A stretch of DNA of 64,000 nucleotides from Myxacorys chilensis ATA2-1-KO14 (GCA_019359275.1 JAHHHP010000008.1:38761-102760); one strand, 5' to 3'. Counted from the first letter of the stretch, positions 17,798 to 26,914 are shown. Notes: a model not told the origin generated them from the sequence alone. Translations and numbers: made by a program.

Positions 17798-18409
17798 CTA
17801 TTTTGTGAAGCTGCTAACGAGCCACAGAATGAGGAACGTCACCAAGCTGATGAAGACATCATCTCGCGGTAGACCGGGTACATGCGGGAGAATCAGCCCG
17901 TATATCAGACCCCCGATCGCAAACCCCAGCACCAATCCTCCAACCCCTAGCAGCACGGCCCGCCCCAGCTTTTGCTCTTTTCGATAGATGAGGTAGAGCG
18001 TCGAACCCGTAGCGATCGCCATCGCCACTTGTAGCACAGAATCTACAGGGTAGAAATAAATAGCAGTCCCCATGGCTGCCAAGATACCACCCGGTAGGGC
18101 AATATCAACAGAACTGGGTGTATCAATGAAATTCTGTAGCCACTGAGACGATTTGGTAGGCGCAGGGGCCTGCGGCGGCGCGGTTGGTGCGGCCTTTTCT
18201 GGAAATCGAATTCCTTCTGGAACTTTTATCTTGCCTTCTTGTCGTAGACGCAGGCGATCCATTAAGACGGCATCGTAGGCAGCTTCAATCTCAGAAATCT
18301 TACGCTGATCCCCAGCTAGCTCTGCTACTAGCCGAGTCCGGGCGGTTTGGATTTCTTCAAACGAAGAACCTTCGGGAACACCAAGTTTTTCGTAGGGACT
18401 GTCGCTCAT
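17798..18409 (-). CDS. CPP1-like family protein (DUF3353, J-like domain)
   Basis: A 203-residue protein. The N-terminal segment (MSDSPYEKLGVPEGSSFEEI, then QTARTRLVAELAGDQRKISEIEAAYDAVLMDRLRLRQEGKI) looks like a J-domain without the HPD motif. Several membrane helices follow (about 105-200). This is the architecture of CPP1-like proteins; plant CPP1 stabilises the chlorophyll enzyme protochlorophyllide oxidoreductase, and cyanobacterial members are thought to be holdase chaperones at membranes. The role here is by family analogy. It is 24 bp upstream of the DUF4129 gene, likely one operon. Confidence 0.88.
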   Translation of the reverse strand: MSDSPYEKLGVPEGSSFEEIQTARTRLVAELAGDQRKISEIEAAYDAVLMDRLRLRQEGKIKVPEGIRFPEKAAPTAPPQAPAPTKSSQWLQNFIDTPSSVDIALPGGILAAMGTAIYFYPVDSVLQVAMAIATGSTLYLIYRKEQKLGRAVLLGVGGLVLGFAIGGLIYGLILPHVPGLPRDDVFISLVTFLILWLVSSFTK

Positions 18410-18764
18410 TCGCTGTTACTCCACCTTTTCCTGAAGGTTATGTCGCCTCACAGGTCATCGCACATGTGATTACACTTAGAGTCTAGACCATTAGAGTTTA
18501 GACGATGAATCTTTGGCTTTAGAAAGATTTGAGGGCCTTAAACAAAATTGTTTATTCTCTCGTATTTCTATTCTACTTTGCCAGCTTTTTTTACGAAAAC
18601 CAGGGTAAGACTCGATATTTTCGTCAAAAGCTAAGGCATACTAATGCTGATGCTCAATATATCTCGTGTAATACAGAATATCCTGTGTCATACAGATAGA
18701 CCTGGATACCCGAAGCTCCGCAAGTCCGACTGTCCTTCTCAATTCACGATCGCAGCGCAAAGTT
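18410..18764. other. Divergent intergenic region with 15-bp tandem repeat
   Basis: 355 bp separating the CPP1-like gene and the response regulator gene. It contains TTAGAGTCTAGACCA (18476-18490) directly followed by TTAGAGTTTAGACGA (18491-18505), 13 of 15 bases matching. Further on, ATACAGAATAT and ATACAGATAG occur 22 bp apart. These could be binding sites for a dimeric regulator such as the adjacent OmpR-type protein; that is inference. Confidence 0.45.
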
Positions 18765-19472
18765 ATGGTCATGGCTCCAGCCAAGATACTCGTAGTTGAC
18801 GATGACCCGGCTATCCGGAATCTCATTCACCGTTTTCTTTCTAAACAGAGTTACCAAATGGAATCTGCGGAGGACGGAAAAACGGCAATGGCCATGTTTG
18901 AGCAGTTCAATCCTGATTTAGTCATTTTGGATGTGAATTTGCCTGATGCTAATGGTTACAGCCTGTGTCAAGAGATGCAGAGCCGCACAAACGTTTTTGT
19001 GCTGATGCTAACCAGCCGAACGGATGAAGCCGATAAGCTCCGGGGCTTCGCTCAAGGTGCAGATGATTACATTACAAAGCCGTTTAGCTTAGGCGAACTT
19101 GGCGGGCGGGTTGGTGCAATTCTTAAGCGTCAGCGCATTGTGACAACAGCCGAGCAGCAGTGCTTGGTGTTTGACAAGCTGCTGATCGATCCAGTCCGGC
19201 GCGAAGTCAAGCTGAATGAAGATATTGTGCCCCTGACGGCATTAGAATTTGATTTGTTACATTTCTTAGCAAGTCATCCGGGCCGAGTTTGGCGTCGAGC
19301 TGAACTAATTCAGGAAGTTTGGGATTACGAATATGTGGGCGATCAGCGTGTAGTTGATGTTCATATTGGTCAGATCCGCAAAAAGATTGAAATCGATACG
19401 AGTCAGCCTGCTCTTATTCAAACTGTCCGTGGGGTTGGCTATAAGTTCGAGTCACCTACCGCCGTGAGTTAG
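18765..19472 (+). CDS. OmpR-family response regulator transcription factor
   Basis: A 235-residue two-domain regulator. The receiver (about 6-120) has the acidic pocket VVDDD (11-14), phospho-acceptor Asp56 in VILDVNLPD, TS at about 83 and Lys105 in DYITKPF. The winged-helix DNA-binding domain (about 140-230) shows LTALEFDLLHFLASHPGRVW, WDYEYVGDQRVVDVHIGQIR and TVRGVGYKF. There is no kinase gene next to it. ATG 18765 or the in-frame ATG 18771 could start it. It is not close enough to RpaA or RpaB in the receiver to name. A palindromic hairpin at 19498-19521 probably ends the transcript. Confidence 0.94.
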   Translation: MVMAPAKILVVDDDPAIRNLIHRFLSKQSYQMESAEDGKTAMAMFEQFNPDLVILDVNLPDANGYSLCQEMQSRTNVFVLMLTSRTDEADKLRGFAQGADDYITKPFSLGELGGRVGAILKRQRIVTTAEQQCLVFDKLLIDPVRREVKLNEDIVPLTALEFDLLHFLASHPGRVWRRAELIQEVWDYEYVGDQRVVDVHIGQIRKKIEIDTSQPALIQTVRGVGYKFESPTAVS

Positions 19473-19497
19473 CCCTATGAACCGTTGCAGTTCTCAA

Positions 19498-19521
19498 TCC
19501 GCCGCCAAGCTTGGCGGCGGA
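19498..19521 (+). terminator. Hairpin after the response regulator gene
   Basis: A 24-nt perfect palindrome with arms TCCGCCGCCAAG and CTTGGCGGCGGA, 25 bp after the stop codon, followed by AATTGTTGTTTGT. High stem GC and a moderately T-rich tail fit an intrinsic terminator. Confidence 0.65.
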
Positions 19522-19607
19522 ATTGTTGTTTGTAGGTGTTGCTGCTTGTAAGTGTTGCTTTAGCCCTCTCGGTTTCAGCCCTATAGTGATATCAGGAGGC
19601 GTGTCTT

Positions 19608-20173
19608 ATGGTTACAAATACGAAACGATTACTGACCTTTGAGGAATATTTTGCTTATGACGACGGTACTGACACTCGCTATGAACTGGTCGATGGAGAG
19701 CTAGTCGAGATGCCGCCAGAAAGCCCGTTGAACTGTAACATTGCTCGATTTCTATTTATACAGTTTGGTCAGCTTGTACCTTTCAATCGCATTTGCATGA
19801 AAGATACTGAAATCGAAGTGATGGGACGACGGGCAACAACTCGCTATTCTGACAGAAGAGTTAGAAAGCGCTCTACATGGTCAGAAACGTAGCACGATTA
19901 CACGAGAAATGCCTTCACGCGCTAGTTGTAGAGGTTGTCTCACCTGGCAAGGAGAACCAGAATCGGGACTATCGCTACAAGCGTTCTGAGTATGCAGCAA
20001 GAGGAATTCTGGAGTACTGGATTGTTGATTCTGAAAAAGAACAGATTCTGGTATTGCTGCTAGTGGATGGGCTTTATGAGGAAACCGTTTTTACAGCAAA
20101 TCAAACGCTCTCTTCTCTCACATTTCCAGCATTGAAGTTAAATGCAGAGCAGGTGCTTAGGGGAGGAGAATAA
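19608..20173 (+). pseudogene. Uma2-family (DUF820) endonuclease-like gene, broken by two frameshifts
   Basis: Three reading frames together spell one Uma2-type protein. Frame one (19608 to about 19848) gives [32 protein letters not shown] and [14 protein letters not shown]. The match then moves to a second frame near 19849 ([23 protein letters not shown]) and to a third at about 19919 (ALVVEVVSPGKENQNRDYRYK, YAARGILEYWIVD, TFPALKL). The first shift seems to be a deletion of about 14 bases that removed a PDVMV-like strand, where family proteins keep an active-site aspartate. The gene is therefore inactive unless these are sequencing errors. Uma2 proteins occur in many copies in cyanobacteria and share the PD-(D/E)XK fold. 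Confidence 0.85.
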
Positions 20174-20177
20174 CCAT

Positions 20178-21095
20178 CTACAAGCGATATTGGCGGTAGA
20201 CGTCACTGGCAGCGCGATGCACGAGAGAATGACGATAGACCAAAGCATCCATATCATCTGCGTAGCCACCTCCAATGACACACGCTACCGGGTAGCCTTG
20301 CGAAAGACAAGTTGTGAGGACTTGCATATCGCGACGAAATAATCCTGAATCAGTGAGGGCGAGTTTACCTAAGCGATCGCACGAATGCGGATCAACGCCA
20401 GCGTCATAAAATACGAGATCCGGCTTCTCCTGAGTCAGTAGATCTGGCAAATATTCTGCCAATGTCTGCAAATATTCGTCATCTTCCAGGCCTTCACGTA
20501 AGGGCACATCTAGATCGCTCTGCTGCTTTGTACCCGGAAAATTAATTTCACAATGCATGGAGAAGGTAAAGACGCTGGAATCATCTTGAAAGATGAAAGC
20601 GGTTCCGTCGCCTTGATGCACATCGAGATCGACGATGAGAATTTTTTGAGCAAGTCCGAGGGTTTGCACAACTCGAGGCGCGATCGCTAGATCATTAAAA
20701 ATGCAAAACCCCGATCCGTAACTGGGAAACGCATGATGAGTGCCGCCTGCAGTGTTACACGCCAGTCCGCTCTCTAAGGCCAATTTAGCGGTGAGAACCG
20801 TTCCTCCAACAGCAACGCAGGTGCGATTTACAAGAGCTAGACTCCACGGTAATCCGATGCGCCGTTGAGCTTTCGGATCTAGTGTGCCTTCACAATAATC
20901 CTTCACATACTCAGACGTGTGAACGAGTTCAAGCCACTCTTGAGGCGATCGCTGTGGACAATGGAATTGTGATGCCGTTGCGACATCATCTACTAATAGC
21001 AACTCGTAAAGTTTCTTAAATTTTGACATTGGGAACCGATGATCCAATGACCAAGGCACAACGTAATCAGGGTGATAAATCAGCGGTAAATCCAT
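20178..21095 (-). CDS. Histone deacetylase family protein (AcuC/class II HDAC-like)
   Basis: A 305-residue metal-dependent deacetylase-like protein. Visible motifs are GGTHHAFPSYGSGFCIFNDLA (tandem catalytic histidines), LIVDLDVHQGDGTA (zinc ligands D-x-H), FSMHCEINFPGTKQQSDLDV and FYDAGVDPHSCDRLG (third zinc Asp). The end of the domain (IGGGYADDMDALVYRHSLVHRA) is intact. Substrate is unknown; bacterial homologues act on acetylpolyamines or acetylated small molecules and lysines. It is convergent with the Uma2 pseudogene with 4 bp between them. Confidence 0.93.
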   Translation of the reverse strand: MDLPLIYHPDYVVPWSLDHRFPMSKFKKLYELLLVDDVATASQFHCPQRSPQEWLELVHTSEYVKDYCEGTLDPKAQRRIGLPWSLALVNRTCVAVGGTVLTAKLALESGLACNTAGGTHHAFPSYGSGFCIFNDLAIAPRVVQTLGLAQKILIVDLDVHQGDGTAFIFQDDSSVFTFSMHCEINFPGTKQQSDLDVPLREGLEDDEYLQTLAEYLPDLLTQEKPDLVFYDAGVDPHSCDRLGKLALTDSGLFRRDMQVLTTCLSQGYPVACVIGGGYADDMDALVYRHSLVHRAASDVYRQYRL

Positions 21096-21234
21096 TTAGT
21101 AATTCGACTGATATCTGTCTTTACTTTTGTAAATTAATCCCGTCAAATATTGCTGTTTGTAAGAGTTTCTAGAAGATCTTCAGCCTCATCCTTTAGACTG
21201 ATTGCCAGTCCGAAATTTTTTATCTGAAACGCTC

Positions 21235-21555
21235 ATGTCTCATCCTGTTTGGCACGAATATCTAAAGCTTCTTTCATTCTTTGCAAGTGTCATTGGTCTA
21301 TACATTGTAGTGAATCGAAAATCGGCTCAGGCAGATGATGCTGATGCGGCAGATCTAACGCTATTCGCCATGAGTTTTGCCTACTGGATTGTGCATCTTG
21401 TGGCGGTGGGTGCCCAGAAGTGGATTTCTCCTGATTGGGACATCTTCATGCTCAGTCTTAAGTGGACAGCGGTGATTTCCTACTTGTTAACCTTCTCATG
21501 TGCCCTGAGTTTGCCCATGCACCGCTTCTCCGCCTCTCAACGGCAAACGGAGTAG
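21235..21555 (+). CDS. Small membrane protein of unknown function
   Basis: A 106-residue protein starting at ATG 21235 (MSHPVWHEYLKLLSFF); the frame is open to 21202 but that start lacks support. Three hydrophobic segments are visible, at about 9-26 (LKLLSFFASVIGLYIVV), 43-60 (LFAMSFAYWIVHLVAVG) and 74-92 (LKWTAVISYLLTFSCALSL). I do not recognise the family. It is convergent with the DUF2103-clpS pair. Confidence 0.65.
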   Translation: MSHPVWHEYLKLLSFFASVIGLYIVVNRKSAQADDADAADLTLFAMSFAYWIVHLVAVGAQKWISPDWDIFMLSLKWTAVISYLLTFSCALSLPMHRFSASQRQTE

Positions 21556-21592
21556 TTTTAGTTATTTGGAGTTGAAAATGTGAGCGCTCGGC

Positions 21593-21886
21593 TTAGGCCA
21601 AGCTCTGCAAGATCGCCGTTTCGAGCTGAGTTTGATCAAGAGTCGTCAGCACAAACACTTCTTGCACAGTCTTTCCTTGACGCGCAATTACTTTATAGCC
21701 TCCGCGAATTGGCACAGAGATTTTTAGCTTTAACTGAGGCGCGTGAGAGCGGACGGAGCCAATCACGCCAGGAGTAATCGTCTGAATTCCAGGGCATTGA
21801 GTGAGCCGCTTTAGAATGGGAATTAGCCCCGGAATGTGAGTCGAATGATTCCACACGAGTCGCCCCTGCTTTTCCTCGTCCCCCAT
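21593..21886 (-). CDS. DUF2103 family protein
   Basis: A 97-residue protein. From ATG 21886 it reads MGDEEKQGRLVWNHSTHIPG, then LIPILKRLTQCPGIQTITPG and VIGSVRSHAPQLKLKISVPI. The NHSTHIPGL motif is characteristic of DUF2103, predicted to bind metal through histidines. The frame is open upstream to 21991 but that part overlaps clpS and is not family-like. It follows clpS by 17 bp, so the two are probably co-transcribed. Confidence 0.85.
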   Translation of the reverse strand: MGDEEKQGRLVWNHSTHIPGLIPILKRLTQCPGIQTITPGVIGSVRSHAPQLKLKISVPIRGGYKVIARQGKTVQEVFVLTTLDQTQLETAILQSLA

Positions 21887-21903
21887 AATGGTTGTCTCCT
21901 CAG

Positions 21904-22230
21904 TTAACCCGCTTCTAGCGGAGCCAGTGTCAATCCTTCCATACCAAGCTGCATGTGGTAAAGTTCCGCTTGTTCTAGCGGTCCTGACCATACGATCGCT
22001 TGTCCATCAAAATGGACTTGATTAGTCAGTTTCCACGCCAAATCGCCGTTCATGTTTGGGATGTACTTCATCAAACACTCGGCGACGTGCTCAAACGTGT
22101 TGAAATCGTCATTCAACACAATGATCTTATAGTTTGGATAAGTTTGCCGCGTCGTTTGACTAGTTTTTTCGGGCGTTGTGACGGCCCCAGCCATCATCAC
22201 AATTGTTGCATCCTGGAAGTGTCTAGTCAT
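21904..22230 (-). CDS. clpS: ATP-dependent Clp protease adaptor ClpS
   Basis: A 108-residue adaptor that delivers N-degron substrates to ClpAP/ClpCP. After a variable N-terminus the core reads YKIIVLNDDFNTFEHVAECL, with the conserved N-D-D substrate-pocket motif at about 41-43, then MKYIPNMNGDLAWKLTNQVH and LEQAELYHMQLGMEGLTLAP. Cyanobacteria have two ClpS paralogues; this sequence (FNTFEHV rather than FNSMEYV) looks like the divergent ClpS2-type, which is a tentative call. An alternative start is ATG 22194. The stop lies 17 bp before the DUF2103 start. Confidence 0.9.
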   Translation of the reverse strand: MTRHFQDATIVMMAGAVTTPEKTSQTTRQTYPNYKIIVLNDDFNTFEHVAECLMKYIPNMNGDLAWKLTNQVHFDGQAIVWSGPLEQAELYHMQLGMEGLTLAPLEAG

Positions 22231-22300
22231 GGCTTACTTAGAATTGAAACAATCAAAATTTCATACCAAAAATTGTAGAGTACCTGACTCAAAGTACAAG

Positions 22301-22329
22301 GGATTTCTAACCAACATCGTTAGAAATCC
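22301..22329. promoter_or_regulatory. Stem-loop in the clpS / DUF4230 divergent spacer
   Basis: GGATTTCTAAC (22301-22311) and GTTAGAAATCC (22319-22329) pair perfectly with a 7-nt loop. It sits between divergent starts, so it is not a terminator for either neighbour. It could be a leader structure or an operator. Confidence 0.5.
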
Positions 22330-22442
22330 TGTTGTCAACGCTTTGAAGCTGATTTAATCAGGACGTACTCAATTAAAATTCCCCTTACAGGAATTTCTTT
22401 TCTGCTTAACTGAGGACGGGGATAGGCGTTAAGGTGAGGCAC

Positions 22443-23147
22443 ATGCGCGGTAAAAAGTGTCCAAATCGGGGAACTCCTCTATTGTTTAAAGATTTAGGTG
22501 GAATGCTAACACTAAGCTTGGCGTTGGTTGGCATCGTGACGCTGGTTAACTTAGGACGCTCCGGTAACAACGTATTAGAACGGTTAACCTCGCTGTTTAA
22601 TAGTCAGCCGCCTGCGCCAAAGGTGGATACTCGTTCCGTCGTGATTCAGCAGGTTCGGGAGGCGAGCGAACTAACCACCGCCGTTTATACAATGGAAGCG
22701 GTCGTGCCGACGCAGCAAGACGCCGCGATCGCGGGTATGGTTGTGGGAACCACGAAGCTGCTCTACATTGCTCGTGGTGAGGTTCGGGCAGGGGTTGATC
22801 TGAGCGCGCTTAACCCTTCCGATGTGCAAGTAACAGGAGATACGCTGCGGCTACGTTTACCACCGCCGCAGTTATTAGATAAAAAAATTGATGTCACGAA
22901 ATCAAGCGTTTATGATTACAATCGCGGATTTTTAGGTTTAGGACCCGATACGGCTCCAGAATTGCAGCGATTGGCACAAGAAGAAGCATTGAAGAAGATT
23001 CAGGCCGCCGCGTGTGCGGATGGAGTGCTGGAGAAGGCCAGCGATCGTGCAAAACTGGTCGTCACTCAATTGATTCGCGTGTCAGGTGTCAAATCTGTTT
23101 TAGTAGAAACTCAAGCGCCTGCTCCTCATGCCTGTCCTTCTTCGTAG
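22443..23147 (+). CDS. DUF4230 family protein with membrane anchor
   Basis: A 234-residue protein starting at ATG 22443. It has one membrane helix near 20-40 (LGGMLTLSLALVGIVTLVNL) and a DUF4230 region: VVIQQVREASELTTAVYTME, then GMVVGTTKLLYIARGEVRAGVDLS, LRLRLPPPQLLDKKID, YNRGFLGLGPDTAPELQRLAQ. The family is widespread, extracytoplasmic, and of unknown function. The C-terminus (APAPHACPSS) contains a lone cysteine. Confidence 0.88.
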   Translation: MRGKKCPNRGTPLLFKDLGGMLTLSLALVGIVTLVNLGRSGNNVLERLTSLFNSQPPAPKVDTRSVVIQQVREASELTTAVYTMEAVVPTQQDAAIAGMVVGTTKLLYIARGEVRAGVDLSALNPSDVQVTGDTLRLRLPPPQLLDKKIDVTKSSVYDYNRGFLGLGPDTAPELQRLAQEEALKKIQAAACADGVLEKASDRAKLVVTQLIRVSGVKSVLVETQAPAPHACPSS

Positions 23148-23628
23148 ATTGATCTCAGGGAATCATCTTTTGCTTTTGTAGTTTTTGTATCCTGAATCGT
23201 TAGATTTCTTAACGAGCCGTTTTCTAAAAATCAAACGTCAGTAATGTCCTTGTATGAACTTTTATAAGGGATATTACGCAAGTTTTAGCGGTTAGCTTTC
23301 TGGGCTAAAGTCCTTTCATAGAGCAGAATTACTTTAGTTCCTAATCGAGTATTTTTGCATTTCGTACTTTAAACTACAGCTTTCTCAAACCCGGGATCAC
23401 ACTCCCGATAGGTGATCCCGAGTTTGGAAAAAATTAAAATAAAAATGGATTTTAGAGATCAAATTAAAGACTCTGGCAATAATAGACAGACAGGCAGTGT
23501 TTTCTGTCAGTAGTAATTTTCGAGATTTGGTATCTAGCAATACCGAGCTTTGAAAGTTAATATCTGAAACTTCAGGTAGACCTCTTTTTTTATCGATCAA
23601 AATTAGCTAAACATTAAGGAAGACGAAG
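23148..23628. other. Intergenic region with a strong hairpin
   Basis: 481 bp with no credible gene. The middle holds a 16-bp inverted repeat (23385-23400 with 23412-23427) described separately; the rest is AT-rich and is likely the leader of the zinc-ribbon gene. Confidence 0.5.
23385..23427 (+). promoter_or_regulatory. Long stem-loop upstream of the zinc-ribbon gene
   Basis: TCAAACCCGGGATCAC (23385-23400) pairs with GTGATCCCGAGTTTGG (23412-23427) with one mismatch and one G-U pair, 11-nt loop. It is followed by AAAAAA on the plus strand, so it does not terminate plus-strand transcription. It lies about 200 bp upstream of the small zinc-ribbon gene and may be a leader structure or small RNA. 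Confidence 0.55.
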
Positions 23629-23820
23629 ATGAAAACAGTTCAAACGGTTCGCTGCCCAAACTGCGGTAGTTATGCTGAACGCATTCATGTTCCGGTGGGG
23701 CAACTTACTCGCACTCAATGTCATAGCTGCGATTATCTAATGATTACCTGTTCCAAAACAGGAAAGGTTATTGAAGCGTATGCACCCGGAATTTATGCTC
23801 AGCGCTTAGCATTATCCTAA
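23629..23820 (+). CDS. Small zinc-ribbon protein
   Basis: A 63-residue protein with four cysteines in two CxxC pairs (9, 12, 31 and 34: RCPNCGS and CHSCDY), a classic single zinc ribbon. It continues ITCSKTGKVIEAYAPGIYAQ. Near-identical small proteins are common in cyanobacteria and are sometimes annotated as PriA-like because of the ribbon, but the length rules out a helicase. Likely a nucleic-acid- or protein-binding module of unknown role. AAGGAAGACGAAG before ATG 23629 is a good ribosome site. Confidence 0.85.
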   Translation: MKTVQTVRCPNCGSYAERIHVPVGQLTRTQCHSCDYLMITCSKTGKVIEAYAPGIYAQRLALS

Positions 23821-23920
23821 TGACTTAGAGCCGCACTCTAAAAAATTTTATAGAAGAAATGTGGAGATAGTATTACAGTCTCCACATTTTTTATGACAAT
23901 AGATTCAAAAGACTGCTTAG

Positions 23921-24196
23921 GTAGAAAGCGTAGCAGTACATCTTCTAAAGTACAGTTACTAACCCGAAAGACGCTCGAATAGCTGGAAGACAACTTTTCT
24001 AGAGCATTGGCAAAGGTTACAAAAAGCGCTTAAGAAAGTTCAAGTCTAAAGCTCTATTTTGCTGAAGTGTTCAACGAATTCTAGCAAGATCACGAGAACT
24101 GGTGGCTGTTGAAACAGGACTATCAATCGACACATTTCCGAGTGAATCTCCTTCTGTGGTTGAAGAAGTTCTTGAGTTGAACTACCTCGATGATTA
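23921..24196 (+). pseudogene. Decayed DUF29 gene fragment
   Basis: Translation in shifting frames recovers much of a DUF29 protein. VHLLKYSY, an in-frame TAA, then PERRSNSWKTTFLEHWQRLQ and KALKK come in one frame (about 23931-24040). SSLKLYFAEVFNEF follows in a second, and RILARSRELVAVETGLSIDT then FPSESPSVVEEVLELNYLDD in a third, ending at TAA 24194-24196. The order and motifs match the intact DUF29 gene at 9708-10148. The 5' half is missing, and there are at least two frameshifts and one stop. Confidence 0.75.
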
Positions 24197-24370
24197 AAGC
24201 GTGATTAATGCAAAGCGCAACTCTGAAAGAAAGGCGGCGCGAAATTCGCTGAATTGCTAATCCCTCTTGAATCATTAATTCCTCACCGAATTACTTCCAC
24301 ATCAGCTTGAAAACTGCCATTTCACGCGATCGCATGCTGCTATCCCCTTTCACCTCAGCAGAAATTGCTT

Positions 24371-24593
24371 TAAGCGTCAAAGTATCTTTTTCTTCTTTCG
24401 TAATAGAATCCTGCATTGATTAGCGCAAAGCTTTCGACCTCATCCCAAGGGAATCGATACTGAGAAAACTTCTCGAATTTTTTGTTTGACGCCGTACAAG
24501 GTGAATCCTAAGCCATCTCTCACCGTTTACCCAATGCCCATCTTGGTTAATGCATTTTAACTCTGCCACTGCGAAGGTTTGAGCTTCATTCAT
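24371..24593 (-). pseudogene. Possible decayed gene on the minus strand
   Basis: The minus strand gives protein-like segments in three frames: MNEAQTFAVAELKCINQDGH then WVNGER from ATG 24593, DGLGFTLYGVKQK in a second, and FEKFSQYRFPWDEVESFALI then NAGFYYERRKRYFDA in a third, ending at TAA 24371-24373. Two one-base shifts would join them into a protein of about 75 residues. I do not recognise the family. It may also be coincidence. Confidence 0.35.
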
Positions 24594-24649
24594 CAACACT
24601 AAATCCCTTCTGTGTTCCTTGTCTCAATTCGAGTTCAACCGAAATATGC

Positions 24650-24684
24650 AAAAATCCCCCACCTAAAAGGCAGGGGATTTTTTT
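24650..24684 (-). terminator. Intrinsic terminator of the psaAB operon
   Basis: AAAAATCCCC (24650-24659) pairs with GGGGATTTTT (24673-24682), with T/A runs on both sides. On the minus strand it lies 28 bp after the psaB stop and gives a stem followed by a U-run. Confidence 0.85.
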
Positions 24685-24712
24685 ACTCTACAGCGTTAAC
24701 CAATCTCAAGGA

Positions 24713-26914
24713 TTAATTAAACTTACCTGCTGTAGCCGCAATCAAGAAGGCAGCGTAGGTCAAGATATAGCCCGCCGTAAAGTGAACTAGACCCACCAAC
24801 CGACCTTGAACAATAGAGAGAGCAACTGGCTTGTCCTTCCAGCGAATTAGGTTCGCTAGAGGAGTCCGCTCATGTGCCCAAACCAGAGTTTCGATCAGTT
24901 CTTGCCAGTAGCCTCTCCAGGAGATCAAGAACATGAATCCGGTTGCCCACACCAGGTGTCCAAATAGGAACATCCAAGCCCAAACCGCCAAATTATTCAT
25001 TCCATACGGGTTATACCCGTTAATCAATGGAGCAGAGTACTGCCAGAGGTAGTCACGCAGCCAACCCATGAGGTAGGTGGAGCTTTCGTTGAATTGAGCG
25101 ACGTTACCCGACCAGATGGCGAGGTGCTTCCAGTGCCAGTAGAACGTAACCCAACCAATCGTATTCAGCATCCAGAACATTGCCAGGAAGAAGGAGTCCC
25201 ATGCAGAGGTATCGCATGTACCGCCACGACCCGGACCATCACAAGGGAAGGCATATCCGAAGTCTTTCTTATCTGGCATGAGCTTGGAACCGCGAGCATC
25301 CAACGCACCTTTGACCAAGATCAAGGTGGTGGTGTGCAGACCGAGCGCGATCGCATGGTGAACCAAGAAATCGCCGGGGCCAATGGTCAGGAACAAAGAG
25401 TTTGTTCCATTATTAATGGCGTCTAACCAACCGGGCAGATAAAGCGCACCGGTATTTGATGCCAAGCTATCAGGGTTAGCCAACAGTACGTTCAAGCCAT
25501 ACAGCGCCTTACCAGAGGAAGCCTGAACAAATTGAGCAAACACCGGCTCGATCAGGATCTGCTTATCAGGCGTACCGAACGCGGTAACTACGTCGTTATG
25601 AACATAGAGACCGAGTGTGTGGAAACCCAAGAACAGGGAGACCCAGCTGAGGTGAGAGATAATCGCTTCTTTGTGCGACAACACCCGCGCCAACACATTA
25701 CCCTTGTTCTGATCCGGATCGTAGTCACGTACCCAGAAGATAGCTCCGTGGGCGAATGCGCCGACTAAAAGGAACCCAGCAATGTACTGGTGGTGCGTGT
25801 AGAGTGCCGCTTGCGTAGTGAAGTCTTTCGACATGAACGCATAGGGAGGCATCGCATACATGTGCTGTGCCACCAAGGAGGTGATCGTGCCCAAAGCAGC
25901 GAGTGCCAAGCCTAACTGGAAGTGCAGGGAGTTGTTTACCGTGTCATAAAGACCTCTGTGACCTTCGCCCAGTCCACCAGCCGGAGGAATGTGAGCATTG
26001 AGGATGTCCTTAATGCTGTGACCAATTCCGAAGTTGGTCTTGTACATGTGACCCGCAATGATAAAGATCACTGCGATCGCCAGATGGTGGTGCGCCATAT
26101 CCGTCAACCAAAGCGATTCGGTTTGCGGATTGAACCCACCCAAGAACGTCAGAATTGCTGTACCTGATCCTTGCGCTGTGCCGAACACATGATTTGCAGT
26201 ATCCGGATTTTGAGCATACGCTCCCCAGTTGCCCGTAAAGAATGGCTGTAGGCCTGCGGGGTGAGGCAGCGTAGACAAGAAGTTACCCCAGCCCACGTGC
26301 TGACCGCGAGATTCGGGAATCGCAACGTGAACCAAGTGTCCTGTCCAAGCCAAAGAGCTAACGCCAATCAAACCAGCCAAGTGGTGATTTAGGCGAGACT
26401 CAGCGTTCTTAAACCACGCCAAGCTCGGACGGAACTTGGGCTGGAGGTGCAACCAGCCTGCGAATAAGAAGATCGCAGACAAGATCAGCAAGAAGATTGA
26501 ACCTTGGTACAAATCGCCATTGGTTCTCATGCCAATCGTGTACCACCAGTGATACAGACCAGAGTAGGAGATGTCTACAGGATAGGTAGCGCCGCCTTGC
26601 GTAAACGCATCAACCGCGGGCTTACCAAACTGAGGATCCCAAATTGCGTGTGCGATCGGTCGCACATTCAGCGGATCTTTGATCCACTGCGGAAAGTTGC
26701 CTTGCCAAGCAACGTGGAACAAGCTGCCTGATGTCCACAAGAAGATAATTGCCAGATGACCAAAGTGAGTTGCAAAAATCTTTTGATGCAACTTCTCCTC
26801 AGTCATGCCATCGTGGCTTTCAAAGTCGTGTGCCGTAGCAATCCCGTACCAAATCCGACGAGTCGTGGGATCTTGGGCAAGGTCTTGGCTAAATTTTGGA
26901 AATTTAGTCGCCAT
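24713..26914 (-). CDS. psaB: Photosystem I P700 apoprotein A2 (PsaB)
   Basis: PsaB is one half of the photosystem I reaction-centre heterodimer in the thylakoid membrane, binding P700 and A0/A1 cofactors, many antenna chlorophylls and, with PsaA, the FX iron-sulfur cluster. The 733-residue length is standard. The start [20 protein letters not shown] and the FX loop [18 protein letters not shown] with its two cysteine ligands are diagnostic, and many conserved histidines ([27 protein letters not shown]) are chlorophyll ligands. It follows psaA by 23 bp and ends at a clear terminator. Confidence 0.99.
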   Translation of the reverse strand: MATKFPKFSQDLAQDPTTRRIWYGIATAHDFESHDGMTEEKLHQKIFATHFGHLAIIFLWTSGSLFHVAWQGNFPQWIKDPLNVRPIAHAIWDPQFGKPAVDAFTQGGATYPVDISYSGLYHWWYTIGMRTNGDLYQGSIFLLILSAIFLFAGWLHLQPKFRPSLAWFKNAESRLNHHLAGLIGVSSLAWTGHLVHVAIPESRGQHVGWGNFLSTLPHPAGLQPFFTGNWGAYAQNPDTANHVFGTAQGSGTAILTFLGGFNPQTESLWLTDMAHHHLAIAVIFIIAGHMYKTNFGIGHSIKDILNAHIPPAGGLGEGHRGLYDTVNNSLHFQLGLALAALGTITSLVAQHMYAMPPYAFMSKDFTTQAALYTHHQYIAGFLLVGAFAHGAIFWVRDYDPDQNKGNVLARVLSHKEAIISHLSWVSLFLGFHTLGLYVHNDVVTAFGTPDKQILIEPVFAQFVQASSGKALYGLNVLLANPDSLASNTGALYLPGWLDAINNGTNSLFLTIGPGDFLVHHAIALGLHTTTLILVKGALDARGSKLMPDKKDFGYAFPCDGPGRGGTCDTSAWDSFFLAMFWMLNTIGWVTFYWHWKHLAIWSGNVAQFNESSTYLMGWLRDYLWQYSAPLINGYNPYGMNNLAVWAWMFLFGHLVWATGFMFLISWRGYWQELIETLVWAHERTPLANLIRWKDKPVALSIVQGRLVGLVHFTAGYILTYAAFLIAATAGKFN

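Noticed and set aside
23397..23600. 67-codon minus-strand frame over the leader hairpin
   Set aside because: No ribosome site, no recognisable motif, and it runs across the stem-loop.
24197..24370. Additional gene between the two pseudogenes
   Set aside because: All frames are interrupted and show no protein-like segments.
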